DNA of 64,000 bases. It comes from Riemerella columbina DSM 16469 (GTDB lineage: Bacteria; Bacteroidota; Bacteroidia; Flavobacteriales; Weeksellaceae). The notes beneath the pieces are model-generated. The model was given only the letters and a program-made list of their open reading frames with translations. It was not told the origin of the DNA and searched no databases. Location of the stretch: contig NZ_KB894229.1 in NCBI RefSeq assembly GCF_000374405.1, positions 1-64,000 on the forward strand, written 5' to 3'. This document shows, piece by piece, positions 36,228 to 45,133 of this stretch (positions are counted from its first letter, which is position 1; every line of letters begins with the position of its first letter). Made by a program: the position numbers and the translations under genes.

Positions 36228-37256
36228 TTAAACTAAATAGAATTTTTCTAATTCCTCCTCGCATAAGGTTTTAATCACTTCTATCCAGCGGTCTTCATCA
36301 TTTAAGCAAGGTAAATAGTGAAACTGCTCACCACCAGCATGTAGAAACTCTTCTTTACCTTCCACAGAAATTTCCTCCAAAGTTTCCAAACAATCTGATA
36401 CAAATGCTGGGCAACAAATGGCTAAATTTTTAATGCCTTTAGCGGGTAGTTTTTCTAAAGTTTCATCCGTGTAAGGCTCTATCCATTTATCTTTACCCAG
36501 TCGAGATTGGAAGGATACAATGTTTTTTTCTTTTGGAATATTCAATTTTTCAATTACCAATTCTGTCGTTTTAAAACACTGATGGCGATAGCAAAACGAA
36601 TGGCTTGGATTGGTCTCGCGCGAACAGCAATCATTTAAATTACAAGTCTTAGTAGGGTCGGTTTTATAGATATGTCGCTCCGGAACACCATGGTAAGAAA
36701 ATTGCAAGGCATCAAATTGTGCAGGCAATTTCTCTCTAAGGCTTTCCGCCAAACAGTTAATATAAATATCTCTGTTATAAAACGGCTGCACATAATTGAT
36801 ACGAACTTGTGGAAAATGTTCCTTACGCACTTCTTCTGCTTTTTCTACCACAGTTTCGGTGGTACTCATCGCATACTGAGGGTACAATGGAAATAATACT
36901 ACTTCTGTAACGCCTTGCTCTACTAATTTCCTCAGTCCATGTTCAATACTCGGTTGAGCGTAGCGCATGCCCATTTCTACAGGAATATCCACACACTGCT
37001 GAAGTTTATGTTTTATTTTTTCGGTAATTACAATTAATGGCGAACCTTCATCTGTCCATACCGTTTCATAGGCTGCAGCAGATTTCTTCGGTCGGGTATT
37101 TAAGATGATACCGCGTACCAATAGCGCACGGAAAAACCATCGGTAGTCGATGACTTTTTCGTCCATCAAAAATTCGTCTAAATATTCTTTAACATCCGAA
37201 ACCTTAGTAGACCTAGGCGAGCCTAAATTGACTAATAATATTCCTTTTTTTGCCAT
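36228..37256 (-). CDS. hemH: Ferrochelatase
   Basis: 342 residues. Inserts Fe2+ into protoporphyrin IX as the last heme step of the classical route. Seen: KGILLVNLGSPRSTKVSDVKEYLDEFLMD at the start, the catalytic His in LQFSYHGVPERH, and CPAFVSDCLETLEEI. Three extra Cys pairs (TCNLNDCC, CYRHQC) are noticeable. The gene follows nfu with a hairpin gap. Confidence 0.95.
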   Translation of the reverse strand: MAKKGILLVNLGSPRSTKVSDVKEYLDEFLMDEKVIDYRWFFRALLVRGIILNTRPKKSAAAYETVWTDEGSPLIVITEKIKHKLQQCVDIPVEMGMRYAQPSIEHGLRKLVEQGVTEVVLFPLYPQYAMSTTETVVEKAEEVRKEHFPQVRINYVQPFYNRDIYINCLAESLREKLPAQFDALQFSYHGVPERHIYKTDPTKTCNLNDCCSRETNPSHSFCYRHQCFKTTELVIEKLNIPKEKNIVSFQSRLGKDKWIEPYTDETLEKLPAKGIKNLAICCPAFVSDCLETLEEISVEGKEEFLHAGGEQFHYLPCLNDEDRWIEVIKTLCEEELEKFYLV

Positions 37257-37277
37257 TCTATTTTATATTTTTCTTTC

Positions 37278-37306
37278 TAATGCCGAGATATTGTCAATCG
37301 GCGTTA
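37278..37306 (-). promoter_or_regulatory. Hairpin between nfu and hemH
   Basis: TAATGCCGA (37278-37286) pairs with TCGGCGTTA (37298-37306), one mismatch (a wobble on the transcribed strand). It shares the word TAACGCC with the hairpin on the other side of hemH. Confidence 0.5.
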
Positions 37307-37312
37307 GCACTA

Positions 37313-38194
37313 TTAACCATTTACGGCTTCTACTTTCTCTACCAAATCGGGCACGAATTGTTTTAATACATTTTCAATCCCGCCTTTTAATGTCGCCGTA
37401 GAACTTGGGCAACCACTACACGCTCCTTGAAGAAGCATTTTTGCGGTTTTAGTGGTCTCATCATATTCCATTAATGATATTTTGCCCCCATCATTTTCCA
37501 CAGCAGGTGCAACATATTCGCTTAAAATATCACTAATTTTTTGCTCTTTATCTGTATATTCTCTGTTGATAATTTTTTCAACAGGATTTTCGTGTTTCTG
37601 AGGTTCTAGATTGGTAATCTCGCCTCCCGCTTGTAAGTATTCTGCAATTAGAGCGCGTACCGTTACCATCACTTCGTGCCACTGAACAGAATCGTCTTTA
37701 GTCACCGCCACAAAATTATCCGAAATAAATACCTCTTGGGCAAAGTCAAACTCCTTAAAAATGGCTTGAGCTAAAGGCACTTGGTCGGCTTCCGCTCTAG
37801 ATTTTACTTCTACAAAACCATCCAATAGTAATTTAGAAGATACAAACTTCATTACCGATGGATTCGGCGTCATTTCTGCGTAGATTTGGTAAGCCACCTT
37901 GTTATTTTTCGGACGGTAAATTCTTGGATTAGCTAAAAGCTCGTCTTCAATCACATTTTTAAGGCTTTGCGCTACATGTTCCCAGTCTACGGTATCTTGT
38001 TTAGCAACTGCTATAAAATTTGCCGTGATGAAAATTTTATCCACAAAAGGATAATTAAATAATTCTTCTGCAATAGGAATTTCAGAAATATCCGACTGCC
38101 TATCCAACTCCAGCGACCCTGGAATTAAATTATAATCGGCAACGAATTTCATTACGCGTGGATTTTCTGTAGGTTCTATGATGATTTGTCGCAT
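37313..38194 (-). CDS. NifU-like iron-sulphur scaffold (Nfu)
   Basis: 293 residues from ATG 38194. Two tandem Nfu N-terminal domains (EPTENPRVMKFVADYN near residue 7 and EMTPNPSVMKFVSSKL near 110, visibly a duplication), then the NifU C-terminal domain with GACSGCPSS (CxxC that holds the cluster). It delivers Fe-S clusters. The double N-domain is common in Bacteroidota. An upstream in-frame ATG is excluded because the promoter lies inside that stretch. Confidence 0.92.
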   Translation of the reverse strand: MRQIIIEPTENPRVMKFVADYNLIPGSLELDRQSDISEIPIAEELFNYPFVDKIFITANFIAVAKQDTVDWEHVAQSLKNVIEDELLANPRIYRPKNNKVAYQIYAEMTPNPSVMKFVSSKLLLDGFVEVKSRAEADQVPLAQAIFKEFDFAQEVFISDNFVAVTKDDSVQWHEVMVTVRALIAEYLQAGGEITNLEPQKHENPVEKIINREYTDKEQKISDILSEYVAPAVENDGGKISLMEYDETTKTAKMLLQGACSGCPSSTATLKGGIENVLKQFVPDLVEKVEAVNG

Positions 38195-38216
38195 TTTTAT
38201 ATTAAATTTGGAACTG

Positions 38217-38224
38217 CAAAAATA
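38217..38224 (-). promoter_or_regulatory. -7 promoter box for nfu-hemH
   Basis: TATTTTTG on the minus strand, 22 bases before ATG 38194. Confidence 0.65.
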
Positions 38225-38317
38225 CGGAAAGCAATCCACAATAGCATCGTTGTATTTTAGTTTTTTTCAATAAGGCTGATTTACAGATTTTAACTTAACC
38301 TTCATATTTTTAAAATT

Positions 38318-38839
38318 ATGGCATTGATTAGACCACTTTTAGGACATACTCCAAAGATTGGAACTCACACTTTTTTAGCCGAAACCGCCACCATTATTGG
38401 ACAGGTAGAAATGGGCGAAAATTGTAGCATTTGGTACAACGCGGTAATCCGTGGCGATGTTCATTATATAAAAATGGGAAATAAAGTGAATGTCCAAGAT
38501 AATGCGATGCTCCATTGCACTTATGAAAAATTTCCACTCAACATTGGAAATAATGTATCTATTGGGCATAATGCCATCGTCCACGGCTGCACCATCTATG
38601 ATAATGTTTTGATTGGCATGGGTGCCATCGTTATGGACAACTGCATCGTAGAAAGTAACTCTATCGTGGGAGCTGGCTCGGTAGTGACGCAAGGAACGCA
38701 TATAAAATCTGGGGAAGTTTGGGGCGGTATTCCTGCAAAGAAAATCAAAGCCATCTCACCAGAACTTTTGGAAGGCGAAGTCCACAGAATTGCTAATAAT
38801 TATGTAAAATATTCAAACTGGTACAAAGATGAACAATAA
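38318..38839 (+). CDS. Gamma-class carbonic anhydrase family protein
   Basis: 173 residues, a left-handed beta-helix of hexapeptide repeats (GENCSIWYNAVIRGDVHYI, VSIGHNAIVHGC, VLIGMGAIVMDN). Metal His residues are seen in IGHNAIVHGC and in NAMLHC. Such proteins (YrdA-like) bind zinc or iron and may hydrate CO2. Overlaps the next, broken gene by 11 bases. Confidence 0.92.
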   Translation: MALIRPLLGHTPKIGTHTFLAETATIIGQVEMGENCSIWYNAVIRGDVHYIKMGNKVNVQDNAMLHCTYEKFPLNIGNNVSIGHNAIVHGCTIYDNVLIGMGAIVMDNCIVESNSIVGAGSVVTQGTHIKSGEVWGGIPAKKIKAISPELLEGEVHRIANNYVKYSNWYKDEQ

Positions 38840-39386
38840 TCCACAGCCTCAACTAGAGACAGAGCGCTTGCTACTAAACGCCATTCAGAAATCTGATACA
38901 GAACGCTTGGTGGCTATCCTCAAGCCAGCGAAGCCTATTCCAAAAACACACTAAATATTCCCTATCCCTATGAGGAAAAAGATGCGGAATTCTTCTATAA
39001 TTTAGCCCAAACTGTTTTTGAAAATCATACTGGTATTATTTTTGCCATTAGGGAAAAGGCTTCTCAATTATTGGTCGGCGCGATTGGTTTGCACGATATC
39101 AATACACATCAAAAAGCCGAAGTTGGCTATTGGATTGCGGAAGATTATTGGGGAAAAGGCTATGCCAAAGAAGCACTAAAAAGTGTACTGCATTTTGGTT
39201 TTTGAAGATTTAAAATTGAATAAAATCTACGCCACCCACAATACCGATAATACAAAGTCGGGTAAAGTAATGGTAGCCTGTGGTATGAAACAAGAAGGCT
39301 TTTTAGAAGAAGAATTTTATAAACAAGGGAAATTTTTGGATGTGTACCGCTACGCCATTTTAAAACGAGATAAAAATTCTATTTAA
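38829..39386 (+). pseudogene. Broken GNAT acetyltransferase (RimJ-like)
   Basis: Three frames are needed: from ATG 38829 NNPQPQLETERLLLNAI up to about 38925; then EAYSKNTLNIPYPYEEKDA and EVGYWIAEDYWGKGYAKEAL up to a TGA near 39203; then EDLKLNKIYATHNTDNTKS to the stop at 39386. The first break looks like a lost base, the second like an extra T in a T run (near 39198-39203). Together they make a full acetyltransferase of the RimJ/RimL type with the acetyl-CoA loop GKGYAK. No piece is long enough to work alone. Confidence 0.88.
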
Positions 39387-39440
39387 ATTTATAGTTTTCT
39401 CATTTTGAGAATACATTAATGTTGATGAATATTAATACTT

Positions 39441-40331
39441 ATGAAACACCTTAAATCTTTTTGGAATATTATAAAAGAAACTTTTAGCCAGTGGAAACAG
39501 TCTTCTGCCTCTAGAGATAGTGCCAGTTTAGCCTATTATGCCCTATTTTCGTTACCAGGGTTGCTTATTATCATCATTTGGATAGCAGGATTATTTTTAG
39601 GGGATACCAATGTACGCCAAGAACTTTTAGGCAAAATGAGCGACATGATTGGCAAAAATACTGCAGAAAACTTCACCAATATCATTACCAATGCTATGGC
39701 AGATGGCAAAAACTTTTGGATGAAAACCATAGGGGTTTTAGCCTTAATATTTGGGGCAACTACTCTATTTTTCTATCTACAACAATCGCTGAACAGAGTT
39801 TGGGGGATTAAAGAAAATCCTAAAAGCTCCATCAAAGATTATCTGAAAGATAGAGGTATGGCATTTCTTTTAATCATCGTAATTTCCTTATTATTTTTGG
39901 TTAATTTATTAGCGTCTTCCTTTCTATCTGCTTCTAATGATTGGCTGGTTTCTCATTTTGGGGAAAGCGTTACCATATTATTTTCGGTGGCAAGTTTTGT
40001 ATTTAGCTTTTTATTGATGGCACTTTTGTTTATGTTTATATTCAAATATATGCCAGACATCAATATTTCTTGGAAAGCGGTTTGGATAGGGGCCCTACTC
40101 ACGGCAGTATTATTTGAAATTGGTAAGTTCCTTATCGGGTTGTATTTCCAGTACTCTAAACCCTCATCCGTATTTGGTACCGCAGGTTCAGTGATTTTAG
40201 TGATTATGTGGATTAATTATGTTTGTCAAATTTTATTTTTCGGAGCGGTATTTACCAAAGTTTATGCTCAGAAAAACAACTATGAAATCACGCCTTCTAA
40301 AGATGCCGAATGGATTAATTCCCCTAGTTAA
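39441..40331 (+). CDS. YihY/BrkB family membrane protein
   Basis: 296 residues with six membrane segments; SASRDSASLAYYALFSLPGLLIIII at the start and SSVFGTAGSVILVIMWINYVCQILFFGAVFTKVYA at the end are family signatures (formerly called ribonuclease BN). Function not established. A gap of 39 bases leads to the helicase gene. Confidence 0.93.
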   Translation: MKHLKSFWNIIKETFSQWKQSSASRDSASLAYYALFSLPGLLIIIIWIAGLFLGDTNVRQELLGKMSDMIGKNTAENFTNIITNAMADGKNFWMKTIGVLALIFGATTLFFYLQQSLNRVWGIKENPKSSIKDYLKDRGMAFLLIIVISLLFLVNLLASSFLSASNDWLVSHFGESVTILFSVASFVFSFLLMALLFMFIFKYMPDINISWKAVWIGALLTAVLFEIGKFLIGLYFQYSKPSSVFGTAGSVILVIMWINYVCQILFFGAVFTKVYAQKNNYEITPSKDAEWINSPS

Positions 40332-40370
40332 ATTCCATTGACTTTGCATAAATTTCCGTATTTTCGCTTT

Positions 40371-42500
40371 ATGAATTCGGAAATTTTTCAACTTTTAGAG
40401 TTTACCCATCGCTCGGTATTTCTTACAGGTAAGGCAGGAACAGGAAAAACCACTTTCCTCAACCATTTTGTACGCCAAACCAAAAAGAACCATATCGTAC
40501 TAGCCCCTACGGGAATTGCTGCGATTAATGCGGGTGGTGTGACGATTCATTCTATGTTTGGGTTGCCGCTTCGCCCTTTTCTTCCTACACACGAAAGGGT
40601 AGATGAAAATCTTGGCAATAATATTTCCGATTTATTTAAACACTTTAAATTCCGAAAAAACAAACTCAAACTTTTAAGAGAAGTTGAAATCATCATTATT
40701 GATGAAGCCTCTATGCTCCGAGCCGATGTTCTGGATATGATGGATTTCGCCCTGCGACACATCCGAAGAAATACACAGCCCTTTGGTGGTGTACAAATGT
40801 TATTTATAGGGGATTTACACCAACTACCACCCGTTGTAAGAGACGAAAACTTATTGAAACTCTACTACGATACGCCATTTTTCTTTAGTGCTAAAGGGCT
40901 AGCCGATATGGATTTGGTAACTATTGAACTCACAAAAGTATATCGCCAGAAAGATGAAACTTTTCTTTCTATCCTTAATGAAATTCGAGAAGGAAAGCTC
41001 AGCGATGCCCACCACCAGTTGCTCAATTCACGCTATATAGAGGATTTTGAACCCAAAGATAAAACCTATGTCTACCTTACTTCACACAACCGAATGGCAG
41101 ATAGCATCAACCAAAAGCGACTAAAAGAACTGAAAGGGAAATCCTATCAATATAAAGCTGAGGTAAAAGACGATTTTAGAGAAAACCAATATCCCAATGA
41201 GGAAATTTTGGAACTGAAAGTAGGGGCTCAAGTAATGTTTATACGAAATGACGCCAGCGGCGAACGCCGTTATTATAATGGAAAACTCGCCGAAGTTACC
41301 GCACTGAGCCACGATGAAATTCAAGTATTAATAGAAGGCGACGACGAAACTTATACCCTAAAAAAGGAAACTTGGGAAAATAAACGCTATAACCTAAAAC
41401 CCGATAAAAGTATCGACGAAGAAGTTTTAGGAAGTTTTACCCAATATCCTATTCGGTTGGCTTGGGCAGTAACCATACACAAATCACAGGGCTTAACTTT
41501 TGACCGTGTAATCATCGATGCTGGGCAGTCATTTGCCTCTGGGCAAGTCTATGTAGCACTATCTAGATGTAGAACTCTAGAAGGTATTGTTCTTAAATCT
41601 AAAATTTCGCAAGAGGTTATTTTTAATGATGGTAGGGTAAATCAATTTCAGCAGCACACCAATGCTAATGAACGCATCACAGAAATCATTAACACAGAAA
41701 AATACGATTATGCCATCAACAAAGTCTTATCCAAAATGGACTGCAATTGGTTTCAAAAAGCCGTGGAACAATGGCACAACCAAGCCTTAGTCACTAGAGA
41801 TTTGAATAAAAAAAAAGCCGAAGCCCTCTATGTTTCCATTCAGCCAACGCTTAAAAATTGGATAGAAATTTTTAATAAATTAGAACGCATTCTAAAACAA
41901 AAAACCTATAAACTTTCTCGAAATGAAGATACTTGGCAATCCATAGAAGATAAAGTAAAAGGAGCTGTTAATTTCTTTTTTAAAGAAATAAGCACTCATT
42001 TCTTTAGACCTATGAAAGCGTTCTATGCTGAAACCAAAGGCGGAAAAGGGCTCAAAGCCTACAATGAGGAAATCCGTACACTATTAGACGATTTAGAGGA
42101 TTACCTTAATGATTTAAAAGAGGCTTACCTGATGGATACGCCACTTTTCAACCCAGACAATGACGCGTCTATCTCAACGGAAGTAAAAAAAGTACCTACG
42201 CACATCTTGACTTATCAACTTTTTGAAGAGGGAAAAACCATTGGCGAAATTGCAAAACAAAGAGGTTTGGTTACTTCTACTATATACGGACATCTAGCAA
42301 AATTTGCAGAACAAGGGCTTTTAGATTTAACTAGAATTTTACCTCAAGAGAAAATCAATACTTTTAAATCTGCCTTTGAAACCCACCCACAAGAAAATCT
42401 TAACGATTGGAAAAAAATTCTTCCCGATGATTTTGAGTATCATGATATTCGGTTATTATGGAATCACTTTAGATTTTTAGCCGAAAAGGAACAAGGTTAA
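40371..42500 (+). CDS. Pif1/RecD-type helicase with C-terminal HTH
   Basis: 709 residues from ATG 40371. Superfamily 1B helicase: Walker A LTGKAGTGKTTFL (about 23-35), Walker B IIIDEASML (about 115), FIGDLHQLPPV, then VTIHKSQGLTFDRV and VYVALSRC near 370-400. The C-terminal part ends with a helix-turn-helix (LFEEGKTIGEIAKQRGLVTSTIYGHLAKF, about 620-655) of the RQC-associated HTH_40 kind. It should unwind DNA 5' to 3' and may act on G4 or replication intermediates. Its end overlaps the convergent vanZ-like gene by 4 bases. Confidence 0.92.
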   Translation: MNSEIFQLLEFTHRSVFLTGKAGTGKTTFLNHFVRQTKKNHIVLAPTGIAAINAGGVTIHSMFGLPLRPFLPTHERVDENLGNNISDLFKHFKFRKNKLKLLREVEIIIIDEASMLRADVLDMMDFALRHIRRNTQPFGGVQMLFIGDLHQLPPVVRDENLLKLYYDTPFFFSAKGLADMDLVTIELTKVYRQKDETFLSILNEIREGKLSDAHHQLLNSRYIEDFEPKDKTYVYLTSHNRMADSINQKRLKELKGKSYQYKAEVKDDFRENQYPNEEILELKVGAQVMFIRNDASGERRYYNGKLAEVTALSHDEIQVLIEGDDETYTLKKETWENKRYNLKPDKSIDEEVLGSFTQYPIRLAWAVTIHKSQGLTFDRVIIDAGQSFASGQVYVALSRCRTLEGIVLKSKISQEVIFNDGRVNQFQQHTNANERITEIINTEKYDYAINKVLSKMDCNWFQKAVEQWHNQALVTRDLNKKKAEALYVSIQPTLKNWIEIFNKLERILKQKTYKLSRNEDTWQSIEDKVKGAVNFFFKEISTHFFRPMKAFYAETKGGKGLKAYNEEIRTLLDDLEDYLNDLKEAYLMDTPLFNPDNDASISTEVKKVPTHILTYQLFEEGKTIGEIAKQRGLVTSTIYGHLAKFAEQGLLDLTRILPQEKINTFKSAFETHPQENLNDWKKILPDDFEYHDIRLLWNHFRFLAEKEQG

Positions 42501-42901
42501 AGAGATTTCAATCTGTACCAAGTCATTAGTTTAAACCCTATGATTACCCCAATGGTATTAAGGATAATATCATCCACATCAAAAACGCCCAAACGGGTAA
42601 AATATTGTAATGCTTCCACGACCGTAATAGCCGATATAAAATCGATTACTAAAGGTTTTAGCTGTCTGTATTTAGGATAGACAAAGCCAACAGTACCGAA
42701 TGGTATAAACATTACCACATTCCCTACAATATTGATAATAATAGATTTCCAAAGAATACTTTTTTTGATGAAAAGAATGGTAGAAGCCAAAGGTGCCAAC
42801 CTTACAATATTCTGAGAATAAGGCGAACGATGCCACACAAACATAAGATAAAGCACAAATAGTGTGTATAACCCTAAACTTATTTTGCAGAACACTTTCA
42901 T
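42497..42901 (-). CDS. VanZ family membrane protein
   Basis: 134 residues, four membrane segments. NIVRLAPL near residue 34, NIVGNVVMFIPFGTVGF (about 58-74) and FDVDDIILNTIGVIIGF (about 104-120) are the VanZ-like hallmarks. Function in non-resistant bacteria is unknown. Converges on the helicase gene. Confidence 0.9.
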   Translation of the reverse strand: MKVFCKISLGLYTLFVLYLMFVWHRSPYSQNIVRLAPLASTILFIKKSILWKSIIINIVGNVVMFIPFGTVGFVYPKYRQLKPLVIDFISAITVVEALQYFTRLGVFDVDDIILNTIGVIIGFKLMTWYRLKSL

Positions 42902-42916
42902 TAGCCCTTAACAAAA

Positions 42917-42956
42917 AAGGTTATTTAGATTAATCTTATTCTATCTAAATAACCTT
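42917..42956 (-). terminator. Terminator after ctlX
   Basis: A perfect 14-bp stem (42917-42930 with 42943-42956) and 12-base loop between the VanZ-like and CtlX genes. On the minus strand it is followed by a T run. Confidence 0.88.
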
Positions 42957-42979
42957 ATATTCTAATATCTTCTAATTAA

Positions 42980-43906
42980 TTAGTTAGCTTTCGGTAAAAA
43001 AACTTCTGCCAACATACATCTGGCACTGCCGCCACCATTGGTTTCAATTGTAGTTAAATCCGAATAAAGAATTTCTGAATAGTTTTCAATTGCTTTAATT
43101 TGTTCTGGGGTTAAAGATTCATAAGCACTTTGGCTCATCACTAAAAATTTGTCCCCTTTTGAATTTCTCAATTGAAGCATATTCCCTGCAAAATTTTGCA
43201 TTTGTGCTTCGGTAATGGCAATAATTTCTTTCCCCGATTTTTCAATTGTTTCTACAACATGCTGGCGTTCTTTTTCATCATCTATACTATCCAAACATAT
43301 CACTACAAACTGGTCTGCCACACACATCATCACATTGGTATGATAGATGGGTAGCCTTTCGCCATCTGCCGTTTGGTAAGAATGAAATACAATTGGGGTA
43401 TATCCAAATTTTTCACAAAACTGACGAAATAACCCTTCATCCAACCTTAGGGAAACAGAACCATATGCCAGTTGATGATCATGGTCAAAAATCATACTTC
43501 CCGTACCTTCTAAGAATACATCGTCTTTTTCGGATACCGTTAAGTCCACAATTTCCTTGACTTCAAACCCTTGATTTTTTATTGTATCAATGATATCGCC
43601 TCTTCTTTCGTCTCTACGATTGGGCGCATACATAGGATAAAGCACCACTCTACCATCAGCACCGAAACTCACCCAGTTATTTGGGAATATAGAATCTGGC
43701 GTATGAGGTTCTAGCGTGTCCTTCACGCTAATGACTTCTATCCCCTTACTTCTCAACTTAGAAACGAATTGTTGAAACTCTTCTAAAGCCTTGGGTTGCG
43801 TCGTTTTATTTTCAGAATCTACTTGGAAATAATTGTTTTCTGCGGTTTGTGCGTTGTATCCGAACGCCACAGGTTCTACCATTAAAACAGTTTGAGCTAT
43901 TTGCAT
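42980..43906 (-). CDS. CtlX-like citrulline/arginine hydrolase (amidinotransferase fold)
   Basis: 308 residues from ATG 43906. The pentein fold of arginine-modifying enzymes: PDSIFPNNWVSF with the substrate Asp, EGTGSMIFDH, then YHTNVMMCV with the catalytic His, and the C-terminal Cys in NGGGSARCMLAEV. This pattern matches the citrulline utilization hydrolase CtlX group. Start chosen because the TTG further up lies in the promoter box. Single gene. Confidence 0.88.
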   Translation of the reverse strand: MQIAQTVLMVEPVAFGYNAQTAENNYFQVDSENKTTQPKALEEFQQFVSKLRSKGIEVISVKDTLEPHTPDSIFPNNWVSFGADGRVVLYPMYAPNRRDERRGDIIDTIKNQGFEVKEIVDLTVSEKDDVFLEGTGSMIFDHDHQLAYGSVSLRLDEGLFRQFCEKFGYTPIVFHSYQTADGERLPIYHTNVMMCVADQFVVICLDSIDDEKERQHVVETIEKSGKEIIAITEAQMQNFAGNMLQLRNSKGDKFLVMSQSAYESLTPEQIKAIENYSEILYSDLTTIETNGGGSARCMLAEVFLPKAN

Positions 43907-43921
43907 TGAAAAAAATTTTCG

Positions 43922-43929
43922 CAAAGATA
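43922..43929 (-). promoter_or_regulatory. -7 promoter box for ctlX
   Basis: TATCTTTG on the minus strand, 15 bases before ATG 43906. Confidence 0.7.
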
Positions 43930-43998
43930 ATATTTTGGCTATTGCATTACAATAACTTCAAGCAGTTTATTTCTAAAATATTACAGAAAGAAAATTAA

Positions 43999-44520
43999 CT
44001 AAGTTTTTGAAGGCTCAAAATGAAGGCTTACAGAGTTCATACAATAGCGAACGCCAGTAGGTGGAGGTCCATCATTAAAAACATGACCTAAATGAGCATC
44101 ACATCGTTTACATACCACTTCAATACGCTCCATGCCGTGAGAAGAATCTCTTTTGTATTTCACGCCATTTTTATCAGCTTCAAAAAAACTAGGCCATCCG
44201 CAAGTGGATGCAAACTTAGCATCAGACTTAAATAAGTGATTACCACAAGCCGCACAATAATAATCTCCTTTCTGGTCAAAATCATTATAAACTCCAGTAA
44301 AAGGGCGTTCGGTAGCAGCTTCTCTAGCCACTTGGTAAAGTTCTGGTGACAGTACCTTCTTCCACTCTTCATTACTTAAATTGAGCGAGGTGGTATCTGT
44401 TTTAGAGTAATAAGGATTCTGTTGTGATGGTTTCTGTTCCATAGGAGTCGGGGTTTGATTGCTACATTGGTAAAATACGAACCATAATATAATGGTGCCT
44501 ATTAAAAATCGTATATTCAT
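43999..44520 (-). CDS. msrB: Peptide-methionine (R)-S-oxide reductase, lipoprotein
   Basis: 173 residues. A lipoprotein signal ends at VFYQC (Cys about 20), so this MsrB repairs oxidised methionine in the envelope. Zinc Cys pairs CAAC and CKRC, the block STCGWPSFF with the second redox Cys, and the catalytic Cys in VRYCMNSVSL are present. Own promoter; separate from ctlX. Confidence 0.94.
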   Translation of the reverse strand: MNIRFLIGTIILWFVFYQCSNQTPTPMEQKPSQQNPYYSKTDTTSLNLSNEEWKKVLSPELYQVAREAATERPFTGVYNDFDQKGDYYCAACGNHLFKSDAKFASTCGWPSFFEADKNGVKYKRDSSHGMERIEVVCKRCDAHLGHVFNDGPPPTGVRYCMNSVSLHFEPSKT

Positions 44521-44525
44521 AATGA

Positions 44526-44533
44526 CAAATATA
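44526..44533 (-). promoter_or_regulatory. -7 promoter box for msrB
   Basis: TATATTTG on the minus strand, ending 5 bases before the ATG at 44520; a nearly leaderless transcript. Confidence 0.7.
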
Positions 44534-44563
44534 GGATTTTTTCTTTTATTAATCTTAACAACA

Positions 44564-44599
44564 AAAATCCCAAACCTGAAAACTCAAGTTTGGGATTTT
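44564..44599 (-). terminator. Terminator of the ribosomal super-operon
   Basis: A perfect 12-bp stem (44564-44575 with 44588-44599), loop of 12, with a T run on the minus strand, directly after rplQ. Confidence 0.9.
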
Positions 44600-44617
44600 A
44601 AATAGTATAGAAAAATC

Positions 44618-45124
44618 TTATTCTTCAGATTTTTCCTCAGCAGCAGGTGCTTCTGGAGCTTCCTCTACTTTAGTGTCTTGTGCAACAGTTTCTACTTTTT
44701 TAGCACTAGATTTTCTACGACCTCTTCTAGTAGATTTTTTCTCTACTTCGTTAGGGTTATAAAGCTCGTTGAAATCAACCAACTCTATCATCGCCATATC
44801 TGCCGCATCACCTAGTCTAAAACCAGTTTTAATAATTCTGCAGTATCCACCATTTCTTTCAGCTATTTTTGGAGCTACTGTTCTGAATAGTTCACTTACT
44901 GCATATTTATTTTGTAGGTAAGAGAATACTACTCTTCTGTTGTGTGTAGTATCTTCTTTAGACTTAGTCAAAAGCGGCTCAATATACATTCTAAGTGCTT
45001 TTGCTTTCGCTACCGTTGTGTTTATTCTTTTATGTTCAATTAGGGAACACGCCATATTAGAAAGCATTGCTTTTCTATGAGGTGCTGTTCTACCTAAGTG
45101 ATTGAATTTTTTTCCGTGTCTCAT
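44618..45124 (-). CDS. rplQ: 50S ribosomal protein bL17
   Basis: 168 residues: [24 protein letters not shown] and [21 protein letters not shown] are bL17 signatures. A tail of about 45 residues beyond the usual end first carries basic STRRGRRKS and then acidic [15 protein letters not shown], as often in Bacteroidota. Last gene of the super-operon. Confidence 0.97.
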   Translation of the reverse strand: MRHGKKFNHLGRTAPHRKAMLSNMACSLIEHKRINTTVAKAKALRMYIEPLLTKSKEDTTHNRRVVFSYLQNKYAVSELFRTVAPKIAERNGGYCRIIKTGFRLGDAADMAMIELVDFNELYNPNEVEKKSTRRGRRKSSAKKVETVAQDTKVEEAPEAPAAEEKSEE

Positions 45125-45133
45125 TTTTAAGGA

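Noticed and set aside
43246-43560. A 104-codon frame antisense to ctlX
   Set aside because: Inside the conserved catalytic part of ctlX; no independent support.
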